Both the position numbers and the translations under genes were made by a program. This document shows, one piece after another, positions 23,701 to 34,700 of a stretch of 64,000 bases of DNA (position 1 is the first letter of the stretch; each line of letters opens with the position of its first letter). Below the pieces are notes generated by a model. The model was not told the origin of the DNA. It saw nothing but the letters and a program-made list of their open reading frames with translations, and ran no database searches. This DNA comes from Alopecurus myosuroides. Lineage: Eukaryota > Streptophyta > Magnoliopsida > Poales > Poaceae. The stretch spans positions 236,930,833-236,994,832 of the forward strand of contig CM054060.1 in NCBI GenBank assembly GCA_028641055.1. Reading direction: 5' to 3'.

Positions 23701-24965
23701 TTCCATTTGCCGCATGCATGTTTTTGCGAGCCCAGGCCAGGGTGGAACTTTCGTAGTCGGCATATAGGGGGACACGGTCTTAGAGTGCTATGAGGGTCCC
23801 TTTTCTTCGGGGCTTGATTAGCCGTGCGCCCAAGGTTCTTTGGGCTTGATGCGAAGAATGGTTGGTTGTGTTGAGTGCCCCGCTTGGTGGGGTGATCTCC
23901 CATCTGGCGGGATATTCATGAGTGTACGGCCAAATTGGTGCAACCCTGCAGGGATAATCTTCTCGAGAAGCCGTGTTTTCCGCGGTTATGGATTACTTGG
24001 TGAAAGTACTGGCTAACAAGTACTCAGGACAACTTAAACCTAATGATCAAACATGTTACACCCAATGGTTAATAACTTGACTAGTAATAGGTTGATGACA
24101 CAATAACTTGATTCACCTTTAATACAACTGTGTGAGTTATCCTCGGATTGCTTCTTTGGACAAGGGGCGAGATCCAGGATGGGTTTGGTTGAAGTTATCT
24201 TTCAGTTGGTTACAATCCTCGATCTTATCTCCTTTCTGTTAGCCGGAAGTGGTAGAATATCTGTAGTTGGTTAGCGCAGCCCGTTGCAGCATCTTTTATA
24301 TCCCCTCTCTTCCGTTGAACCCAAGGCATCTGTGCTTGGTGTTGACGGGTTACACTTTGGTGAACTGTGAGTCTTGCTTGCCAGTACGTCTATGTACTGA
24401 CCCCTTTGGGGCTGTGGTTTACGCAGACGACGTTTCCGAGGATCTACATGGTGGCTACTACGTGGAGTATGATGACGAGACTGCTGACGAGTAGATAGCG
24501 GACCCGGGCAGGATCCGAGACTTCGTGGATGGGCTCCGTCTTTTCGTTCCCGGCCTCTTAGGCCTATTTGGTTCTTGTCTGTACTCAGACATGTTGAATG
24601 CTTCCGCTGTGATGTAATGATGATATGTTGGGGCATGTGCCCTCTGAATGATTGTATTTGCTATTCTCTGCCCTAGTGAGGGCCAGTTGCAACTTATTTC
24701 AATCTTTTGTGTCGTAGAGATCTGTTGTGATATCACTTGTGCCAATGCCGTTGACGTACCACGTGTGTATGTTTTGAAGTACGTCAACGGAAGTATCTGG
24801 ATTTCTACGGGATGGTTTGCGCAGACGACGAATAGTAAGATAATGGTTGTCACACGTTTACGTGTTGGCCTGCTCATATTGAGATGCGGGTGCCGGTATG
24901 CCCCGTAAGCCATTTATCTACTGTTTGACGGACTGTGAGTATCCCCTAGAAGTCCGGGTGCGACA
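20773..24965 (+). repeat. 5' LTR of the young LARD-like element
   Basis: Begins TGTAACATCCCAAG and ends GGGTGCGACA. Regions in order are a T-rich start, a C-rich block (about 21420-21830), a 700-bp AT-rich array of degenerate repeats, and an end with two short acidic reading stretches (23121-23209 and 24420-24494). Both stretches are kept in the second LTR, but identity there is expected from youth. Confidence 0.95.
22060..22760 (+). repeat. Degenerate tandem repeats of about 160 bp within the LTR
   Basis: The core TTTCCAAATATAAA.TTTGTT followed by TGTTTTGAATAATTAAA recurs near 22072, 22218, 22381, 22537 and 22712, 146-175 bp apart. Copies are strongly diverged. The same array lies 5239 bp downstream in the other LTR. 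Confidence 0.7.
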
Positions 24966-24967
24966 AA

Positions 24968-24980
24968 TGGTATCAGAGCC
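24968..24980 (+). other. Primer-binding site, tRNA-Met type
   Basis: TGGTATCAGAGCC begins two bases after the 5' LTR, matching the complement of the initiator tRNA-Met 3' end. Confidence 0.95.
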
Positions 24981-25442
24981 TGTCTGCCTGTAGGATCCCT
25001 TTTTACTGGTCGCAGTTTGAGTCTAGAAACTATTTTGTAGCTATATAGGAAAAATGAAACGTGAGAGTAGGAATTCTGTTCTTTTTCTTCTTTCCCCACC
25101 CTCCCTCCCTTTTCTGGTAAGGAAGTGCAACGTTGATTTCTCCCTTCTCATCTAAACTTTCAAGTTAGGATTTCACGAATCCTGGTTTCTCTAGGATGGT
25201 TATATCTACTAGACCATAGGAATGGAGGTGGTTGTGACATGATTTATCATGTTGCCTACTCACGATTGAGAACGGTGGCAAATAGGCCCCGGAAGCAGAT
25301 CCTCTATTCCTTAAGCAGTAGATATTGATCCTTTAGAAGCCCGGATGGGTTTTCCGTAGTACCTCAGGAGTTTTGGTCTCGTTTTTCCCGGTGTTGCTTC
25401 GTTATCCTGTTCTTCTCAACATCCCTTTCGTCCGTTGAAATC

Positions 25443-25877
25443 TTGTTGTTGTTTTCCACTTCAATTTTTCTACCGGCGTCTAATCAAAACTTCCTCGTAA
25501 ACTCTTATCCAGTTAAAGTGTTGTTTCATACCGGAGCATCAAATTCCTTTGTGTCAAAGATCTTTTCCACAACATACAACCCAATTCTGGTTCCACTAAG
25601 CAATCAAAACTCTGTTCACTCCCCGGGATCTCAAATGTTGACTTCCAAGATAAGTAAGAACAATCCAATTCTAATGGGAGGCCACATATTCCTCGTTACT
25701 CTCATGTTGATGATTCTGACATTGATGATTATTCCTGGTGTTGCATTGATGTCAATAACTCTGTTCCACCATTCTAGCCAGATAATCTATTCTACAAATG
25801 AGTCAAATTCTATCCAGCTATACACCCTCAATACAAAACCTCTCCCTTTACTTGAAAATGTTCCGGTGGTTTGCTAA
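25443..25877 (+). pseudogene. Aspartic protease remnant, active-site Asp replaced
   Basis: The reading VKVLFHTGASNSFVSKIF resembles the gypsy protease active site, but the catalytic Asp position is His (CAT at 25527-25529). The stretch ends with ENVPVVC, a stop at 25875-25877 and then FPDVYP, which is the segment normally found just before RT. There is no good ATG. The remainder is degenerate. Confidence 0.75.
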
Positions 25878-25897
25878 TTTCCTGACGTCTATCCAAT

Positions 25898-25950
25898 GTG
25901 CACGATGTGTTTCACGTGTCAAAGCTCAAGAAGATCTTCCCAAGAAGTTT
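25898..25950 (+). pseudogene. Integrase C-terminal remnant joined to the pre-RT segment
   Basis: In the frame starting at 25898 the sequence reads VHDVFHVSKLKKIF. This matches the conserved tail after the GPY/F module in chromovirus-type integrases. It lies only about ten bases after FPDVYP, so RT, RNase H and nearly all of integrase were removed by one deletion. Confidence 0.75.
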
Positions 25951-25972
25951 CCGGACCTTTTCTTTTCTCAGT

Positions 25973-26011
25973 AGGAATCTCGGGGCGCGATTCCTTCAAG
26001 GGGGGGCGTTT
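25973..26011 (+). other. Polypurine tract and 3' border of the young element
   Basis: GGAATCTCGGGGCGCGATTC, then CTTCAAGGGGGGGCG, leads into the 3' LTR. AAGGGGGGG is the likely primer. The border parallels 7103-7138. Confidence 0.8.
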
Positions 26012-29000
26012 TGTAACATCCCAAGTCTGAAAAATAGCCATTAGAATGTTTGCTCTCTGTTATTTTATGTTTTGCATCATGGCATCATGTTGATTGCATT
26101 TGTTTTGTTTGGTTTCCATTTGTTTTCCACTGTTTTCATTTGTTTTCCAACTGTTTTCCTTTGTTTTCCTTTGTTTTCTATTTGAATTTCAACTCCAATT
26201 CAAACCCTTTGTTTCATCCTTGTGATGTTACAATTTCCAAAATCATATTTCAAATAAAAACAACCAATTATTTCCATTAAATCCCTAAGGTTCAACTATT
26301 TAAAATTGTGGTTTTAATAATCCCCTTAATCCAATTTGTTACCCAAATTCAAATACATCTCTCTAATCAGCAACCAATTTGAAATCATGAAAATTACACA
26401 ACAAATCATAACCTTTTGCTTCCAATATTTCAACTAATAGCAATTCACCTAAATTCAATCCATTTACCAAACCTCAAATAATTTGAATTATTTTTGTAAA
26501 ACAAAAGTTGCACATGTTGTTGTTATCCTAAAATAACTCACCCAAATTTTTCTCCTAATTTTTCTAACATCAAGACTCTAGCTTTTTCTTCCTTTTCAAA
26601 TCAGCAAAATAAATAAATGACAAAACAATTAATAAAGAGCAAGAGAGGAGGGAGAGAGCACACCTAGGCCCAGCCTTTTCCCCTTGGCCCAACTCCCTCT
26701 CAGCCCACTTACCCCCCTTGTCGTCTTCTTCCACCTCTGTACGATCACCATCCACCCTGTCCACGTGCATCAGAGGAACAGGCAACGGTGGAGCTCCATC
26801 CTCTCCCCCACTCGCCCCTTCCTCTCCTCTAGGGCCGCCTCCCCTTTCCCCCTTGGCCGCCCCTCTCCGGCGAGCAGCCGCTGGAGACCAGCGATCTGTT
26901 CCATGGCTGCCTGCTCGGGTTCAGTACGTGCAGTTTTAGATTTCAGAGAAAATCTCGCGGAACTGAAGCTTAAGCCCCCCCGAACCCCTTCTCTGTCACA
27001 ACACAGAGCAGTACCCCACTGGTTTGGTTCCCCCAGCGCAAGCAGGAGGTGGGGGGATCGAATCCCACCCCCTGCATAATTAAAACCCTTTTTATTTTGC
27101 AATGCCTTGGTACTGGAACTTCCATCAAATCACACATAGGCCCCTGGTAATTAATCTAGACCCCTGAAATAATTTTTCCTAAGTCCCTAGATTCATAAAA
27201 ATGGCAGATTTGCACTATATCTTGTAAATTGCATAATAAAATCATTTTAACTCCAAATCCAACATTTTTTATATGTTTTCAATACCAAATTAAATGTTCT
27301 ATCCAAATATAAAATTTGTTCACTGTTTTGAATATTTTAAATTTGTGCAATATTTGAAAACTTGTCAAATTCACTTAAATTTGCAAAATTCATAACTTGC
27401 TCATAAAAATTCCAAATTCCACAAACTAAATATGTTTTCCAATCAACTTTTCATGTACTTTCCAAATATAAATTTTGTTTGCTGTTTTGAATAATTTAAA
27501 TTGCTGAAAACAACTGTTTCTTGTTTATTGCAATTAAAATTGCCAAAATAATAACTTGCTCATTTTAAATCCAATTTCACCAAATAAAATATGTTTTACA
27601 TGCAAAATTAAACCATCTTTCCAAATATAAAATTTGTTTCATGTTTTGAATAATTAAAATTGGTTAAATAATTTAAATCTTATTTAACTCATTTAATATT
27701 GTTAAATTCATAACTTGATCAAAACAAATTCTTTTGGAACATATAAAATATGTTTTCAACCCACAAAAGTATAAACTTTTCAAATATGAACTTCACTCAA
27801 TGTTTTGAACAAATAAAAATTCAAATAAGTTCATGTTTGAATTAAATTCATTTAATTCTTGCTTAAACTTGTTTAATTCCTAAATAATTTATTTGAAATC
27901 CTTTTTCAACAAGTGAAACATGTAATCCACCCAAAATCTTGTGTTCTTTTCAAATATAAACTTTGTTATCTATTTTGAACAATTAAAGGTGGTGAAAACA
28001 ACAAATGCTTGTGTGACACCTTTAAGTAACCAAAATTCCAACACTTAATAAATGAATTTCTAAACTTGTTAAGCCTTATTTCCATTTGGTTCTATTGTTG
28101 TTATTTTGCTGTTTTCCTCATCCATGCATCATGCTAATACACTTTCATATAATGATTAGTTGTAAAACAATTAATTCAACCATAATTCATGGGCTTTTCA
28201 TATGCAACCCAATTGCATGTGGGTCCATTTAATCCTGTTTCTATCTTGTCCACTAGTTTATTTTGATGCAACCATTAACCTGACATGCATCATCTTTGAT
28301 TGTGCACAATGCCATGATAATGATTGTTTATCTTTCTGCCTTGTTTGTTTGCTTCTTCTCGGATATACGACGACGTTGAGACCGACGATTCTTTCGACAT
28401 CCCTTCTAAGGATTTAGCTCAGTACCAGGCTACTGGGTTTTGCAGGCAAGTTATCACTCACATGAACCACTGTGTTCCTTTCAACATTGGTTACCGATAC
28501 TTTCCGTTGTTCTTTCCTGCTAGCCTTAGTAGTAGTTGTTTCTGTTACGAACCTATCACATGAATCCCTTAAACCTGATATTGCCTCACCTCCATACCTA
28601 TAACCATTGTTTGAGCCCGTGTCTTACTAGCATGCTTAGGTTGTTTTGTTCGAGTCTGTTACCCGTTACTTTCTGTTACTATTTCATTATGTTCTGGGGG
28701 CTCGATGTTAATCAATCAATCATGCTAATGATATTGTTAAATAATAATTTGATGATAAGGCACCGGCAGGAGGCCCATGAGAGGTTTTGAAGCCTGCTAG
28801 TGTCGACCCTAATAGGAAAAGGGTCTTGTCTACTGATCCATGATGAGCGCACTACCCGCATTTGGGAAGCGAGTATGGGCGCCCCCCTCAACTTGACCTG
28901 ATTCGCATCTCGTCCAAATCGCCTCATTTAGTTCGTGTTTTCCATTTGCCGCATGCATGTTTTTGCGAGCCCAGGCCAGGGTGGAACTTTCGTAGTCGGC

Positions 29001-30204
29001 ATATAGGGGGACACGGTCTTAGAGTGCTATGAGGGTCCCTTTTCTTCGGGGCTTGATTAGCCGTGCGCCCAAGGTTCTTTGGGCTTGATGCGAAGAATGG
29101 TTGGTTGTGTTGAGTGCCCCGCTTGGTGGGGTGATCTCCCATCTGGCGGGATATTCATGAGTGTACGGCCAAATTGGTGCAACCCTGCAGGGATAATCTT
29201 CTCGAGAAGCCGTGTTTTCCGCGGTTATGGATTACTTGGTGAAAGTACTGGCTAACAAGTACTCAGGACAACTTAAACCTAATGATCAAACATGTTACAC
29301 CCAATGGTTAATAACTTGACTAGTAATAGGTTGATGACACAATAACTTGATTCACCTTTAATACAACTGTGTGAGTTATCCTCGGATTGCTTCTTTGGAC
29401 AAGGGGCGAGATCCAGGATGGGTTTGGTTGAAGTTATCTTTCAGTTGGTTACAATCCTCGATCTTATCTCCTTTCTGTTAGCCGGAAGTGGTAGAATATC
29501 TGTAGTTGGTTAGCGCAGCCCGTTGCAGCATCTTTTATATCCCCTCTCTTCCGTTGAACCCAAGGCATCTGTGCTTGGTGTTGACGGGTTACACTTTGGT
29601 GAACTGTGAGTCTTGCTTGCCAGTACGTCCATGTACTGACCCCTTTGGGGCTGTGGTTTACGCAGACGACGTTTCCGAGGATCTACATGGTGGCTACTAC
29701 GTGGAGTATGATGACGAGACTGCTGACGAGTAGATAGCGGACCCGGGCAGGATCCGAGACTTCGTGGATGGGCTCCGTCTTTTCGTTCCCGGCCTCTTAG
29801 GCCTATTTGGTTCTTGTCTGTACTCAGACATGTTGAATACTTCCGCTGTGATGTAATGATGATATGTTGTGGCATGTGCCCTCTGAATGATTGTATTTGC
29901 TATTCTCTGCCCTAGTGAGGGCCAGTTGCAACTTATTTCAATCTTTTGTGTCGTAGAGATCTGTTGTGATATCACTTGTGCCAATGCCGTTGACGTACCA
30001 TGTGTGTATGTTTTGAAGTACGTCAACGGAAGTATCTGGATTTCTACGGGATGGTTTGCGCAGACGACGAATAGTAAGATAATGGTTGTCACACGTTTAC
30101 GTGTTGGCCTGCTCATATTGAGATGCGGGTGCCGGTATGCCCCGTAAGCCATTTATCTACTGTTTGACGGACTGTGAGTATCCCCTAGAAGTCCGGGTGC
30201 GACA
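26012..30204 (+). repeat. 3' LTR of the young LARD-like element
   Basis: Has the same length (4193 bp) and nearly the same sequence as 20773-24965. It ends at GCGACA, directly before the TSD CAGCG. Confidence 0.95.
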
Positions 30205-30375
30205 CAGCGCGGCGGCCAGCCAGCCAGCCCGAGGCTCGGCGGCGGCCAGCCAGCCATCCGGAGGCGCGGCAGCGGCCAGCGCGGCGCGGCGACGGCCAGC
30301 CAGCCTGCCTGAGGCGCGGCGGCCAACCGGCCGAGCGGCGGCGTCCGGCCAGCCAGCGCGAGGCGCGGCAGCGGC

Positions 30376-30481
30376 CAGCGCGGCGCGGCTGCGGCCAGCC
30401 AGTCCAGCGCGGCGGCGGCCAGCGCGGCGCGGCTGCGGCCAGCCAGTCCAGCGCGGCGGCGGCCAGCGCGGCGCGGCTGCG
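30376..30481 (+). repeat. 44-bp GC-rich tandem repeat
   Basis: Two identical 44-bp units (30376-30419 and 30420-30463) and 18 bp of a third. The unit starts CAGCGCGGCGCGGCTGCGG. It lies in the GC-rich core of the split DNA transposon, amid looser GCGGCGGCCAGC repeats from about 20640-20772 and 30210-30480. Confidence 0.9.
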
Positions 30482-31263
30482 CGACGGCGTTGGCCGGGGC
30501 GGAGCAAGCCAAGTCCGGCACGGAGCAAGGCGCGACGCACATCGACTGCTAATTGCCCTAATTATGTTTAGGCCCTAATTAAGCCAACGGTTTTTTTTGT
30601 GATAAAAAAAATAATTTTCAACCCTAATTAAGTTTAGACCCTAATTAATTGATGTTTAATAAATATCCGGTCGTTACATTCCACTTTTCGATTCTTGAAC
30701 CAAACATAAAATGGAACCATTCCATTACAATTTTTTTGGTTCTAACCGAACACGAGCCGTTCCATTCCATTCCATCTAGTTCTACAACCGAACAGAAGAG
30801 CGTGTACCGGTACAGAGCATCTAAGACAAGCAAGAGCGGAGGACTTGGGAGGCCAACGGGACTATCCACGATAGCCCCGTGGCGCACTAGACTTGGCTCG
30901 TTTTCTGGTCTCGTTTCCCTGCAGCTATTTGTCTCGTTGCGCATCTGGAAAAAAAATCGCATCACGTTGAGGGCTGGGAGAGAGAAAAAGAGGAAAGCAG
31001 GAGGGAAAAAAGAGGTTGCCTGCCCTAGACCCTCTCCATTCCCGTGCCGCCGCCTCTCACGATTCTCCTCCGCCCCATTCCCCCCCCCCCTCCCACCGCC
31101 GGCCTCGCGCCCCTGAGCACGGGTTGCGGCCGTCCAGCCGCGCCTGTCCCTGCTTGCCGCGGGCGCTCTCTTCTCCCTGACGACCTCAACATATGAGAAA
31201 TCGTGGCGAGACGGAGCACGCACGGGAAAGTTCCCTCCTCATCACTCTGCTCATCTCTAGGCG

Positions 31264-31743
31264 ATGGTGCCTGGAGCTGCTGGAGCACGTGGCGGCGGCC
31301 ACCAGGGTCTACCGGAGGAAACGGTAAGAGGACAGTTTGCAGGTAGCTTCTTCCTCTCTCCCACTCATCCTACCAGATCGATCTCGGTTGTTCCTCTTAC
31401 TTTCTCTCGTTTTCTTCTTCACATCTCTTAGATCGGTGGCCACCGCTAACTCTATGTCTCGTTTCGTCAGTCTAGATAACCTAGACAGTGGTCACGGATG
31501 GGGAACGGGTACTGACGTACTTACCATGCGATGAGGCGGCATGGGTCGCAGCTCTGGTGAAGCTTGTGCCTTTATTCATCTTTCCTAGCTCCTACGGTAA
31601 TGGACTGATGGATTATTGACTTGCTTGCTTAGGTTGTCGTCATTTCCGTGTCCTTGGTGCTGGCATTCACGCCCTTCCACGGGAGGAAGGTCTTCCAGGA
31701 TGCTACCTCTAAGCTCGCTCGTCTGCCGGATCCTCAAGTGTAA
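31264..31743 (+). CDS. Candidate 56-aa two-exon membrane microprotein
   Basis: ATG at 31264 lies in a strong context (GCGATGG). Exon 1 (31264-31323, 20 codons) ends at donor ACG|GTAAGAG. Exon 2 (31633-31743) starts after CTTGCTTAG, and the frame joins at phase 0 to TAA 31741-31743. The N-terminus is Gly/Ala-rich. Exon 2 begins with the hydrophobic stretch VVVISVSLVLAFTPF, a likely membrane segment, then a basic tail (HGRKVFQDATSKLARLP). GC-rich 5' DNA precedes it. No family is recognised. An overlapping frame from 31193 also gives a short ORF, so expression evidence is essential. Confidence 0.45.
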
Positions 31744-34700
31744 GCCTCCTCCATCTCTCGGCCAATGCCATCTTGTGCCCTTGTGTGCAAGGTGTTCGAT
31801 AGAATGCCCAATGCATCCTCACTGCTGCGTTCTCGCAAGGATGCCCAATGCATCCGGTAGAAGAATTCCTTTGTGAAGATATGTTGCTAGATGTTCAAAT
31901 AAACTTTTTACGAATGCTCTGTCATGTAGATGCTTATTGATTGCTTTAGTTAGTGTGTTATCGTGAGTGATGAGATGTAATTCTTAGAATCTGTAGAAAG
32001 TCGAACGTGCAATTAGTTAATTATGTACAAGCTTCTGAGAATGCTTCCTCTGCAAATTCTTGCTATGAAATAGATAACTTTAAAGAAGTGTACACAACTA
32101 CATATTCGTATCCGTCCAGTGGACCAGGAAATAAAACCCTAATGACTTGCTGCTTCAAATTATCTAACACAATCAGTTTCTTACGGTTTCCTTATTAACA
32201 GGTCAAATTATTTTTCTGCTCAATGAAGAGGCAGAGCAAACACATGTTTTTGCCTGCGTTAATTTCTCCCTCATTTTTGTCTGCTTTCTTAATCATACCT
32301 TCTAATTCTTAAGGCGTTTTTAGGATCAAATGGAGTACTGACTGTCAAATGGAAGGGCTGACAACTGAATATAATGTCATGAATTAATTAGGTTCCTTCC
32401 TGCTGCACTGTTTTTATCGGTCTTAATTGATGTCTTCATACTACTTAAATATCTAGGTATAACACCTCCAGGCAGTAAGACATGAATTGACCGCACTTGT
32501 TTTTACTTGCAGAAATAGAGGAGTTAGTCTATGTGACTGCATATGACATTTTTTCGATTCAGGTTTGGAAGTTACCAAGTCCTTTGGTTTATCCACTATA
32601 GGCGACATGGTTTCCTTGTCGGTTGGATCTTCATGTCTTCATGATGACCGCGGGCTTCTTACAAGCTTTGACTGGATCTAGCACTGGAAAAAGTAAAGAA
32701 GTTTGCAAACCCGTGTCAGCTAAAAAAGCCTCATATCCATGCAAATTCTAGGTGAGTCATGATTTCATCTTTCAAGAAACCACTGGTTTCTTGTTTATTT
32801 GTACTGTTTACAATGGAGCACATGCTACATACAACTTTTGGTTATGTTTAGATGTGCTTCTCTTAGCCTCATGATTTTGGCTTTCACTTGTGCAAGTTGG
32901 AAATAAATCTATAGTTTCAGCTTTCACTATGTTGTAACCAGATTATGGTACATTATCTCCGTGGTAATTTTCACTTTAAAACGACATATCATGTCAATGT
33001 GTTGCTTATTGTTCCTCGTCTACCAGATCCTTTATTGCCTTGGTTTGGCATGAGTGTGAAATTATTTCTTTTCTCATGTTTTAGTTGGCTGATATGCTCA
33101 TGGCCATTGTTTCTTAAGTGAAACGCGTTAGCCTGTCTTTTCTGCATAATAATCCTAAAGGAAATTAACGTGAACTAATTGTTCAGATTCCTAAAGCATG
33201 CTCTTTGTAGATAAAATATCATTCTTCCAAGTTCCAACACAATTTCTGTTTGCAGGTTATTCTCATTGGATTAGGAACGTCGGAGAATAAATACAAGCTT
33301 TTTTCTTATGGCAATTAATTATATTCTGCCAACACAAACAAGTATGGACATGAATATAAGAATCGTATCCAGGTAGACATCAATATTCCTTTCACAAAAT
33401 ATCATCATCTATGGAAAAAAAATCCTTGCATTGTGCCTCAATATATATTCCTATCGATCGATCGGCGTAGCTGAGTCACAAAATCAAGATATTTTATCTG
33501 AACCTTAAGAAAACAGGATAAAACAGTACAACTTTGTCTGCTTTGGAGGAGCTAATTAGTTTGTAATAAGCAAATAATTAAACAGACACGTGATTTAATT
33601 TGTTTTGCAATTGTGAATAATGGCTATTGATGTGTTGGCACACACATTGATGTGCGGTGTAATGTAATACCCGGGTTCGACTAGACTTGCCTTCAGAAAT
33701 CTTCAAGCAATCCAAATATCCCTGCAGCCTCCTCTGCCGCCAAGAGTATTTTTCAGCAACTCCTGTGTCCTGTACTATCCATTTTTCGTCTTATCCGAGT
33801 TCGAAGGGGCACCAATGCATTAGGGGTTGGCTCTCCTGCTACCACTGCGGTCGCTTCCCTCCATTTATCGTTGCCCTGGACCTTGTGATGATGGACAGCT
33901 CCACCATCTCCGCTACGAGGGCGTCAAGAAATCAGTATGCAGGTCAGTCCTCTATCTCCTATTCTCCTTTCCCCTATCTAATTCTGATGCAGTTCTGTTT
34001 GTTCATTTCCCTTCGGATGTTTTCCCGACATTCTTATAATATATTGGTTGGTATGTTTTGGTGATATGGTTAGTGTCATGTTCCTCCTAGGTTTCTCATT
34101 TCTTTGATTATGTAACTGAGCACGGCGCTGATGCAAAGATGACTGTCAATCAGATCATGTGTGACATTACTGCATATCTAGAAAATGAATATTCACTTTT
34201 GATGAAATTAAATTAGCACCGCTGGAGCTTGCTAAAAATGACTTCAACCATAAAGAATGAGAGCATCAGTGTGAACATTGGCAAGGCGTTAATATAGCTT
34301 AACTTAATTGTTCGTTCTATGTTCAGGTCAGTTGTCAACATGACTTCTAAGTTGGACGCAATCTCTTCCTTTTGATATTGCTATACTGCAATGATTATGA
34401 TGGCAAAATTTTAATGTTGCGAATTGCAACATGATTATGACTCTATACTAAATCATAGACGACTAATATGGGACGGGGAGTAATTGAGAACTGAGAAATA
34501 TCAGGTTATGTTACAAGCATTTATTGGTATATCTTTCAAAGCTCCGACTCTAGGCCTTTCACTACTCTGGCTGCCACGCTCATTGTCGCATGCCTCACCT
34601 AGCCTGTCATATATCCCAAGTTTTCTCTGATGTTAACAGATGGTGATGTACTCGTGAAGGATGTTGCGCTTGCTGTAGCATATATGTAAATTGTTTACAA

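Larger units (their letters stand above)
20773..30204 (+). mobile_element. Young LARD-like LTR element with 4.2-kb LTRs and a 1-kb interior
   Basis: Two 4193-bp LTRs flank 1046 bp, with a perfect TSD CAGCG (20768-20772 and 30205-30209). By eye I count about seven single-base differences and no length difference between the LTRs. The interior has a tRNA-Met PBS, a decayed protease, a joined integrase tail and a polypurine tract, but no gag, RT or integrase core. It must rely on a helper. Such large LTR elements without pol are called LARDs; here the LTRs make up almost 90% of the element. Confidence 0.95.
20406..30794. mobile_element. Non-autonomous DNA transposon with inverted ends, split by a retrotransposon
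   Basis: The left end TGTTCGGTTGTAGAAC (20406) recurs as the reverse complement at 30779-30794. About 37 bp match with a few differences, including GGAATGGAATGGAA, and further GTTCGGTT motifs lie just inside both ends. Without 20773-30204 and one TSD copy it is about 950 bp and carries no transposase. Its centre is very GC-rich with tandem repeats. I could not define a target-site duplication, so hAT versus Harbinger membership is open. Confidence 0.65.

Noticed and set aside
24267..24913. 121- and 151-codon minus-strand ORFs, repeated at 29510-30152
   Set aside because: They lie in the LTR end, have no recognised domain, and being present twice reflects the young LTR pair, not selection.
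30153..30571. Ala/Arg-rich ORFs on both strands around 30.2-30.5 kb
   Set aside because: They are translations of the GC-rich tandem repeat and not genes.
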